Part shown: positions 4,540-5,224 of the stretch, piece after piece
Layout of the letters: the number at the start of each line of letters is the position of its first letter
Numbering within the stretch: position 1 is the stretch's first letter
Source: an uncultured Gammaproteobacteria bacterium
GTDB lineage: Bacteria; Pseudomonadota; Gammaproteobacteria; Chromatiales; Chromatiaceae
Reading direction: 5' to 3'
DNA length: 5,224 bases
NCBI GenBank assembly: GCA_937926265.1
Contig: CALAZS010000080.1
Location: forward strand, 1-5,224
Notes under the pieces: model-generated
The model's database searches: none
What the model saw: only the letters and a program-made list of their open reading frames with translations
Told to the model about the DNA's origin: nothing
Made by a program: the position numbers and the translations under genes

Positions 4540-5157
4540 TCAGGTTGTTGTCCTGAGTTCGGATTTTGCCGAAGATATGACCCGAAATGCGGAACGAAGC
4601 AATAAAAACACTAAACCTGTAGCGACGATAATGTCCGGCCAGCCGGATCCAAAAAACCAGACTGCGCCCGCAGCCAAAAACACTGAAATATTAGATGCTA
4701 TATCGTTGCGAGAACATTCCCAAACCGAGCTCATGTTCACATCTTCATTTCGATGTCTCCAAAGCAAGAAAAGGCAAGCAGAATTTGCGATAAGACCCAG
4801 TAGGCTAAATACCCCCATGACCTCAAAAATTGGCAGGCTAGGAACAAAAAGTTTGTAAATAATTTGAGCTGCCACAACAATAGCTGCAACTAGAATGAGA
4901 ATACCTTTGAACAGTGCGACTTTCGCTTTAGTGTCTGAACCACGGGTGACAGCATACAAGCTTAGGCCATAGGTGAGTGCATCCCCAAAATTATCAAGAC
5001 TATCAGCCAAAAGGGCAGTTGATTGACCATAAAGTGCGGCACCCGCAATCACCACAAACATGGTAGCGTTTATAAAAAGGACTATTTGCAGAGTGCTTCT
5101 CTGTCGATTTTCACGCAGAGCGTTGACAGAACATCCGCCGTCACAACATCCGCTCAT
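4540..5157 (-). CDS. Short CDF-family cation (metal) transporter
   Basis: A 205-aa inner-membrane transporter of the cation diffusion facilitator (CzcD/ZnT) type, which exports divalent metals such as zinc, cadmium or cobalt by proton antiport. About six membrane segments are visible (roughly residues 23-43, 46-68, 79-101, 111-133, 154-170, 173-190). The metal-site motif of helix 2 is present as D55xxxD59 in LLADSLDNFGDALTYG. The helix 5 motif is C148xxxD152 in VWECSRNDIASN, where many family members have HxxxD or DxxxD. The N-terminus has a cysteine cluster (C4, C5, C9; MSGCCDGGC) that may capture a soft metal. The C-terminal cytoplasmic metal-binding domain of longer CDF proteins is absent; from memory, this ~200-aa form with MSGCC at its start is a recognised proteobacterial type often found in metal-resistance loci. 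AGGAG (complement of 5167-5171), nine bases before the ATG, supports the start. It is convergent with the EF-hand-like gene. The metal is not determined; the Cys at helix 5 hints at a soft ion. Confidence 0.93.
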   Translation of the reverse strand: MSGCCDGGCSVNALRENRQRSTLQIVLFINATMFVVIAGAALYGQSTALLADSLDNFGDALTYGLSLYAVTRGSDTKAKVALFKGILILVAAIVVAAQIIYKLFVPSLPIFEVMGVFSLLGLIANSACLFLLWRHRNEDVNMSSVWECSRNDIASNISVFLAAGAVWFFGSGWPDIIVATGLVFLLLRSAFRVISSAKSELRTTT

Positions 5158-5184
5158 CTAAATAGACTCCTGTTGCGTTTGATA

Positions 5185-5220
5185 TACAGTCTCAACTGTA
5201 AATGAAATACACAGTAACTG
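5185..5220. promoter_or_regulatory. Candidate operator upstream of the CDF transporter
   Basis: TACAGT (5185-5190), spacer CTCA, ACTGTA (5195-5200) is a perfect dyad. A smaller related dyad CAGT-A-ACTG follows at 5212-5220. The first ends 28 bases upstream of the transporter start codon. On the minus strand TTTCAT (5207-5202) and TATCAA (5184-5179) would be a weak -35 and -10 with the dyad filling the 17-base spacer, an arrangement reminiscent of MerR-type control. On the plus strand TTGATA (5179-5184) abuts the same dyad, so a divergent regulator gene may begin beyond the right edge. The cognate protein is unknown. Confidence 0.5.
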
Positions 5221-5224
5221 CATA

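Noticed and set aside
4400..4858. 152-codon open frame on the plus strand
   Set aside because: It lies largely antisense to the well-supported CDF transporter, has no ribosome-binding site and no recognisable domain.
5023..5205. 60-codon open frame on the plus strand over the transporter start
   Set aside because: Overlaps the coding start and upstream dyad of the transporter on the opposite strand; no start signal or domain.
5198..5212. GTAAA at 5198 as a CpxR box for the transporter
   Set aside because: The second half-site ten bases on is TACAC, so it is a lone half-site that is part of the TACAGT dyad.

Overview
The window is an AT-rich stretch (roughly 40% GC by eye) of a Gram-negative, Pseudomonadota-type chromosome. 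The best guess is a gamma- or betaproteobacterium, because it carries a CpxR/CpxA-like two-component pair with perfect CpxR-type boxes, a short CDF-family metal exporter and a proteobacterial-style MerR regulator. The species cannot be named from the sequence alone.

Layout, left to right. Positions 1-266 hold a probable divergent gene start on the minus strand (ATG at 10-8, Shine-Dalgarno upstream), AT-rich promoter-like sequence and the first copy of a ~50-bp repeat. At 267-776 (+) lies a MerR-family regulator with almost no cysteine, so probably not a classical metal sensor, followed by a hairpin terminator. A 398-base gap (777-1174) holds the second copy of the repeat in direct orientation and ends in a CpxR-type operator. 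cpxR (1175-1885) and cpxA (1897-3267) form an operon with an 11-bp gap. After cpxA comes a cluster of hairpins that could pair in alternative ways, then a second, more regular CpxR-type operator. That operator lies upstream of a 237-aa protein (3523-4236) built of degenerate EF-hand-like repeats, which is closed by a strong terminator. A short gap with another pair of direct repeats separates it from a convergent CDF-family cation transporter on the minus strand (5157-4540). The transporter's upstream region contains a perfect dyad at the right edge.

How the parts may work together. Both the cpxRA operon and the EF-hand-like gene are preceded by an exact GTAAA-N5-GTAAA box, each embedded in a phased series of four GTAAA-like half-sites about 10-11 bp apart. 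This suggests that CpxR autoregulates its operon and also drives the EF-hand-like gene, making a compact envelope-stress module with a dedicated output. The EF-hand-like protein has no signal peptide, is acidic and free of cysteine, has methionine-rich segments, and has lost the usual first calcium-ligand positions. It is the least understood and most interesting gene here. The CDF transporter and the MerR-like regulator look like accessory genes with their own control. Nothing in the window shows that they belong to the Cpx module.
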